Program-made: the position numbers and the translations under genes
Part shown: positions 59,780-64,000 of the stretch, piece by piece
Numbering within the stretch: the first letter of the stretch is position 1
Layout: the number at the start of each line of letters is the position of its first letter
Notes under the pieces: model-generated
The model's input: only the letters and a program-made list of their open reading frames with translations
What the model was told of the DNA's origin: nothing
Databases searched by the model: none
Assembly: GCF_042854845.1 (NCBI RefSeq)
Contig: NZ_AP031498.1
Coordinates: 1,116,001 to 1,180,000 of the forward strand
Reading direction: 5' to 3'
From: Maricurvus nonylphenolicus
GTDB lineage: Bacteria > Pseudomonadota > Gammaproteobacteria > Pseudomonadales > Cellvibrionaceae
DNA: 64,000 nt

Positions 59780-61357
59780 ATGAATATCGATTTTAGTGAG
59801 TTGTTTGAAAAACTGGTCAGTCATTACGGTGACAAGGAGGCGTTGATAAACCTTGAGCGCAATCGGCGCTACAGTTTTACCGAATTACATCGGCTCAGTA
59901 ACCGTATAGCCAATATGATGCGCGACAAGCTACAGCTTAAGCGCGGCGATTGTTACCTGAGTATTTTAGAAAACGATAATCTAAGTTTATTGCATTTGTG
60001 GACTTCACTGAAGGCAGAGGCGACCTCGGTATGGACCAATTATCGTGATTCAAAGGCGGAGCACAATCGTCAAATTGAGTTAACACGACCGAAGGTGGTG
60101 TTTATTGAAAGAGCCTTGCTGGATGAATATGCGGATATGTTATCTCGGCACGAGGTGGTGGTGGTTTGTATGGATCCTCCTGGCGCTAAGCACTCAAAGG
60201 TGTATGACTTTTGGGCTCTGCTACAAAATGTCAGTGATCGGGTTCCCGGCGTTGTACTGAATGACCGTGAGGATACTGTTCTATTGCGCTTTACTGGAGG
60301 CACTACAGGTAAGGGTAAGTGTGCCGCTTATACGCTGGATAACTGGATGCATGCCTGTGATGCCTATGGATATTTACCCGATGTACTCTTTACAGCAGAT
60401 ACCCGTTATCTGCACATAGGTCCGATAAGTCACGGTTCTGGTATACAAATATTGCCAACCCTGCTTAACGGCGGGTGTACGGTGACGATGAATACGCCGG
60501 ATCTCAATGCCTGGGGGCGTTACGTTCATCAGGAGGCCATTACTACTAGCATGATGGTTCCCACCTTGCTCTACCGGTTATTGGATAGTCCCACGGTTAT
60601 GTCCAGCGACTTATCCTCTCTGAAGACTGTGGTTTATGGGGCCGCACCTATGGCGCCGAGTAAACTCGAGGCGTTGCAGGCACAATTTGGTAATCTGTTT
60701 GTGCAAGTCTACGCGGCCACTGAAAATCTGGCGCCGGTGACTTACCTTGACCATAAAACCCATCAATGCCCGGATTCTACCAGGCAGGACGTGATTCTAG
60801 CCTCCTGTGGTAAACCTACCCCGAGTGTTGAAATAAAGCTTGTCGACAACCAGGGGCAAGCTGCAGCAGTAGGTAAGATTGGCGAAATCTGGATTCGTTC
60901 ACGCTCGACGATTACTCAATATTTCAATAACCCGGAGGCGAGTGAAGCAGAGTTTACTGATGGTTATTGGAGATCCGGCGATCTCGCTCGTCGTGATGAA
61001 GAAGGGTATCTCTACATCGTCGATCGTTGTAAAGACATGATTATCAGTGGTGGCTTTAATATTTACGCCTCAGAAGTTGAGGCCACGATCAATGCCCATC
61101 CTGCCGTAACCATGTCAGCGGTGATTGGTGTCCCCCATGAGGAGTGGGGTGAGGTGGTCCACGCCGATGTTGTGCTAAAGGAGTGGTGCAGCTGTGATGC
61201 GGCAGAGCTGCAGGCTTATGTGAAGGAAGCTCTGGGTGGTTACAAAGCGCCGAAGTCGATAGATTTTGTTAATGACTTGCCATTAAGTGCCGTTGGCAAG
61301 GTGCTGCATCGTCAGGTGAAAGAGCGCTATTTTTCTCGTCAGGTAGAGGCTGTTTAG
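59780..61357 (+). CDS. AMP-dependent acyl-CoA synthetase/ligase
   Basis: 525 residues from ATG 59780 with GGGGGCG upstream (weak); the frame is open from 59708. Motif A3, FTGGTTGKGK (171-180), binds ATP; VYAATEN is motif A5; YWRSGDLARRDEEGYLYIVDR contains A7/A8; PLSAVGKVLHRQV holds the catalytic lysine (A10). It activates a carboxylic acid to its CoA thioester, feeding the acyl-CoA genes downstream. The substrate cannot be read from sequence. Confidence 0.92.
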   Translation: MNIDFSELFEKLVSHYGDKEALINLERNRRYSFTELHRLSNRIANMMRDKLQLKRGDCYLSILENDNLSLLHLWTSLKAEATSVWTNYRDSKAEHNRQIELTRPKVVFIERALLDEYADMLSRHEVVVVCMDPPGAKHSKVYDFWALLQNVSDRVPGVVLNDREDTVLLRFTGGTTGKGKCAAYTLDNWMHACDAYGYLPDVLFTADTRYLHIGPISHGSGIQILPTLLNGGCTVTMNTPDLNAWGRYVHQEAITTSMMVPTLLYRLLDSPTVMSSDLSSLKTVVYGAAPMAPSKLEALQAQFGNLFVQVYAATENLAPVTYLDHKTHQCPDSTRQDVILASCGKPTPSVEIKLVDNQGQAAAVGKIGEIWIRSRSTITQYFNNPEASEAEFTDGYWRSGDLARRDEEGYLYIVDRCKDMIISGGFNIYASEVEATINAHPAVTMSAVIGVPHEEWGEVVHADVVLKEWCSCDAAELQAYVKEALGGYKAPKSIDFVNDLPLSAVGKVLHRQVKERYFSRQVEAV

Positions 61358-61367
61358 GCCTCTACCT
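61341..61367 (+). other. Hairpin over the ligase stop codon
   Basis: AGGTAGAGGC-TGTTTAG-GCCTCTACCT is a perfect 10-bp stem with the TAG stop in the loop. No T-run follows, so it is not a simple intrinsic terminator. It could protect or process the mRNA between the ligase and the next gene, which starts 194 bases on. Confidence 0.6.
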
Positions 61368-61551
61368 CTTCTGTTTACATCCCTCAAAGCCCTATTTGGG
61401 AGTCTGCCATTACGGGAATGTTTTGGCTAAGTCGAAGTACTGTTTCTAACATTCATTGTTTTTCCCGATCACTGCACATTACACCTAGCGTTTTGCGTTA
61501 GTCGAAGTGCAGTAGACGTAGCTAAGTGAACCTTGAAGAGAAGGAAAGAAC

Positions 61552-62418
61552 ATGACAACCAAGAAGAGAAGATCGCTTTTTTCATTCCTGAAAAACAATG
61601 ATTGGAAGCAATACTGGACAACAAAAATCAGTACTGTAAGCCAGGAAACGGGAAACTCAATTGTTAGGGGTTACCCTCTGTGTGACATTATTGAAAGTAA
61701 TATGTCATTTGCAGAACTGGTATTTCTAGTTCTAAAAGGTGAGCTGCCGAACGAAAAGCAGAAAACCATGGTTAATGTTCTGCTGTGCTCAATTGGTGAT
61801 TATGGCTTTAACAGTATGGTTTCTGTACCTGGGCGTACGATTACCTCTGCTTCACCTGATTCACCCATGCCTGGTATTGCTGCAGGGTTATTATCATTGG
61901 GCCGAACCTATGTGTCACCACAATATGCCGGTGAGCTGCTGGAACAGTCCTATGCAACTATGAAAAAAGAAAACCTCAGCGTAGAAGAGATCGCCGATCG
62001 CGTTGTACGTGAATATACCGATCGTGGTGAGGCGATTCCGGGTTTGGGGCATCCACTATATAGAAGTGATGATTTACGGGCAGAAAGCCTGTTAAAAGTT
62101 CAGCATGAACTGGATATTTTTGGTGAGAAATCAGAAATTTACGAAGCAATTCGTGTTCGTGCAGAACAAGAGTTTGATCGTGAGATCTCTCTTAACTGGC
62201 CTGCACGTGTTGCCTGTATTGGTGCCGAACTGGATATGGCGCCGTTTGAATATACTGGCATTGCCGCTATTGCTTATATGCCTGCTCTGATTGCTCATAT
62301 TCAGGAAGAGGTCACTGAAGGTGTACCGCTTCGCATTATACCTCCCATTATTAATGACTATACCGGTGTCCCAGAGCGTCCATTACCAGAACGCTTTGTA
62401 AAGGTTGGTGCTAAGTAA
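61552..62418 (+). CDS. Citryl-CoA lyase / short citrate synthase-like protein
   Basis: 288 residues, far shorter than citrate synthase (about 430), as is typical of citryl-CoA lyases. It contains the citrate synthase-fold active-site segments IPGLGHPLYRSDD (His in GLGHP) and PMPGIAAGLLSLGRTYVSP. The enzyme probably cleaves or forms a C-C bond between an acyl-CoA and a 2-oxo acid. RBS GAAGAGAAGGA is upstream. Followed directly by the MaoC and acyl-CoA dehydrogenase genes. Confidence 0.85.
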   Translation: MTTKKRRSLFSFLKNNDWKQYWTTKISTVSQETGNSIVRGYPLCDIIESNMSFAELVFLVLKGELPNEKQKTMVNVLLCSIGDYGFNSMVSVPGRTITSASPDSPMPGIAAGLLSLGRTYVSPQYAGELLEQSYATMKKENLSVEEIADRVVREYTDRGEAIPGLGHPLYRSDDLRAESLLKVQHELDIFGEKSEIYEAIRVRAEQEFDREISLNWPARVACIGAELDMAPFEYTGIAAIAYMPALIAHIQEEVTEGVPLRIIPPIINDYTGVPERPLPERFVKVGAK

Positions 62419-62864
62419 TGGCTGCCAAGTATTTTGAAGAGTTTATCGAAGGTGAGGAATACACCACACCTTCGCGAACTGTATCGGAAGCCGACATTGT
62501 GATGTTCAGTGCCTTGTCCTGGGACAACGCCTCCATGCACACCGATGAGGAATACGCCAAGCAGCAACCCTTTGGGCAGCGTATTGCCCAAGGATTGTTA
62601 GTGATGTCGATGTATTCTGGCCTTAAGCAAAAGCTGGGTATTGTTGATGGTACCACCATTGGCTTTCTGGGAATGGAAGTGAACTTCCCTGGACCTGTCG
62701 TAATTGGCGATACCATCACCGCAAAAATTTCAGTGGCGGAAACACGTCTTACCAGTAGGGGCGACCGCGGTATTGTGACATCGCGTTTTCAGATAATTAA
62801 TCAGCGTGGCGAAGTGGCCGTAGAGGGTACCGAAAAGCTGATGATTATTTGTAAACCTGAGTGA
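62418..62864 (+). CDS. MaoC family enoyl-CoA hydratase
   Basis: 148 residues, one hot-dog fold. Hydratase motif with Asp36 and His41 in LSWDNASMHTDEEYA, followed by FGQRIAQGLLVMSMYSG. It hydrates enoyl-CoA esters to 3-hydroxyacyl-CoA. Its ATG overlaps the last base of the preceding stop codon (TAATG), showing tight coupling with the citryl-CoA lyase-like gene. Confidence 0.92.
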   Translation: MAAKYFEEFIEGEEYTTPSRTVSEADIVMFSALSWDNASMHTDEEYAKQQPFGQRIAQGLLVMSMYSGLKQKLGIVDGTTIGFLGMEVNFPGPVVIGDTITAKISVAETRLTSRGDRGIVTSRFQIINQRGEVAVEGTEKLMIICKPE

Positions 62865-62884
62865 ATAAAAGGTAGGTAAGGACT

Positions 62885-64000
62885 ATGCATACATCCTTCT
62901 CAGATGAAGAGTTAGCGTTCCGCGATGAAGTCAGAGCCTTTATGCGCGAAAACTTCACGCCTGATCTCGCTCGCCGTCTTGCTTGCGACAAAACTTTTAA
63001 AGATGCCCAGGTCGAGTGGGAAAAGAAGCTTTTCGCCAAAGGCTGGATTGCCCCGAATTGGCCGGTTGAGTACGGCGGTACGGGTTGGACTGTTGCTGAA
63101 AAGTTTATCTTTGAATCCGAGCGCTCCGCTGCCGGTGCAGCGGATGTGATGCCATTTGGTTTGAAGATGTTGTCTTCGGTCATTCTGGGTTTTGGCAGTG
63201 AAGCGCAAAAACAACGCTTCCTGCCCAAAATTCTCAGCAGTGATGAGTGGTGGTGTCAGGGATATTCCGAGCCGGGTGCCGGTTCGGATCTGGCAGCACT
63301 GAAAACCAGTGCTGAACTGGATAACGGTGAGTATGTGGTTAATGGCCACAAAATCTGGACCAGTTATGCCCACTATGCCGATTGGATTTTCTGTTTGGTG
63401 CGTACCAGCAAGGAAGCCAAAAAACAGCAGGGTATCAGTTTCCTGTTAATTGATATGAATACGCCGGGTATCACTGTTAAACCGATTGTATCTATCGATG
63501 GTCGTCACACCTTAAACGAAGTTTTCTTTGATGATGTGCGTGTGCCGGTTGAAAACCTGATCGGTGAGCCGGGTAAAGGCTGGACCTATGCCAAAGCACT
63601 ATTAACCCATGAGCGTTCCATGGCTGGTGTGGCAGATTCCAAGCGTGATATGCGCGAGATCCGTGAATGGGCCAAGCAGGAAATTAACGGCGGCAAGCCG
63701 TTGCTTGAAGATCCTCTGTTCCGCAAGCGTTTAACCGATGTGGAAATTGATTTGATGGCTTTGGAATATACCGAGCTTCGCACGCTGGCCAAAGCCATGA
63801 AAGGGCAGGGCCCGGGTACCGAGTCTTCCATCCTGAAAATCAAAGGCACCGAGATTCAACAGGCCATGCAAGAACTGCGTATGGATCTGGCGGGTTACTA
63901 CGCAGGCATTGTGCCGGGTGAACTCTCCCCAGAAGACACAGGCCATGAGTTTGGTAGCTCTGCCCGTGAGAAGTATATGTACGGCCGTGCATCAACCCTC
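62885..64000 (+). CDS. Acyl-CoA dehydrogenase (partial, runs off the window)
   Basis: 372 codons are visible and the frame is open at base 64000. N-terminal FSDEELAFRDEVRAFMRENF and WIAPNWPVEYGGTGW, and the flavin-contact region WWCQGYSEPGAGSDLAALKT, are typical of acyl-CoA dehydrogenases, similar to the pimeloyl-CoA dehydrogenase large subunit and related steroid or dicarboxylate enzymes. It introduces a 2,3-double bond using FAD. The ATG is 20 bases after the MaoC gene, with AAGG upstream. Confidence 0.93.
   Translation, partial: MHTSFSDEELAFRDEVRAFMRENFTPDLARRLACDKTFKDAQVEWEKKLFAKGWIAPNWPVEYGGTGWTVAEKFIFESERSAAGAADVMPFGLKMLSSVILGFGSEAQKQRFLPKILSSDEWWCQGYSEPGAGSDLAALKTSAELDNGEYVVNGHKIWTSYAHYADWIFCLVRTSKEAKKQQGISFLLIDMNTPGITVKPIVSIDGRHTLNEVFFDDVRVPVENLIGEPGKGWTYAKALLTHERSMAGVADSKRDMREIREWAKQEINGGKPLLEDPLFRKRLTDVEIDLMALEYTELRTLAKAMKGQGPGTESSILKIKGTEIQQAMQELRMDLAGYYAGIVPGELSPEDTGHEFGSSAREKYMYGRASTL

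Overview
The window looks like chromosomal DNA from a marine, heterotrophic gammaproteobacterium. This is inferred from the gene set: four TonB-dependent receptors of the type with an EEIVVTAQKR-like plug start, AraC regulators with an arabinose-binding-type sensor half, a Pseudomonas-type lipase with its foldase, GMC, SDR, FAH and GST enzymes. I cannot name a genus. There are no rRNA or tRNA genes, no prophage, no insertion sequence and no CRISPR array that I can see.

Layout. 1-7900: a ring-cleavage-like operon read leftwards (VOC dioxygenase, FAH hydrolase, GST, start of a lipocalin-like gene), a divergent TetR gene, an MDR reductase and TonB receptor 1. 8000-12200: an AT-rich array of seven integron gene cassettes, each one ORF followed by an attC site, with no integrase in the window. 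Cassette boundaries can be read from the matching R' and R'' ends. Products are mostly unknown (DUF6869, DUF1761, a HEPN-like protein, a lipoprotein, small membrane proteins). 12300-20800: an orphan substrate-binding protein, an AraC regulator with three look-alike 21-bp-spaced direct-repeat sites, a 4-TM protein, an SDR lacking the usual Tyr/Lys pair, TonB receptor 2, lipase and lipase foldase. 20900-30500: two TetR genes with clear palindromic operator candidates, a GMC oxidoreductase, an SDR and several small conserved proteins. 30500-37500: two LysR genes each divergent from an enzyme gene (GST plus nitronate monooxygenase; MdaB-like quinone reductase), an MFS transporter and an AraC gene. 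37700-42800: GST, FAH, cyclase and TonB receptor 3. 42900-48000: SRPBCC, tautomerase and small membrane protein, an AraC gene, and two tandem paralogous FAD amine oxidases sharing a duplicated upstream site. 48300-53700: a five-gene set (LolA-like protein, two FtsX-type permeases, ATPase, outer-membrane barrel) that would span the whole envelope. 53800-64000: a repeat-rich protein, another orphan binding protein, AraC, TonB receptor 4, and an acyl-CoA operon (AMP ligase, citryl-CoA lyase-like protein, MaoC hydratase, acyl-CoA dehydrogenase cut by the window edge).

Common theme: small regulons for uptake (TonB receptor) and breakdown of hydrophobic or aromatic organic compounds, each beside its own regulator. 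The most unusual signals are the integrase-less cassette array; three genes whose 3' ends, including the stop codon, are tandemly repeated (51592-51658, 55507-55778, 59651-59710); the three AraC-type sites around 13216-14953; and the envelope-spanning ABC set.
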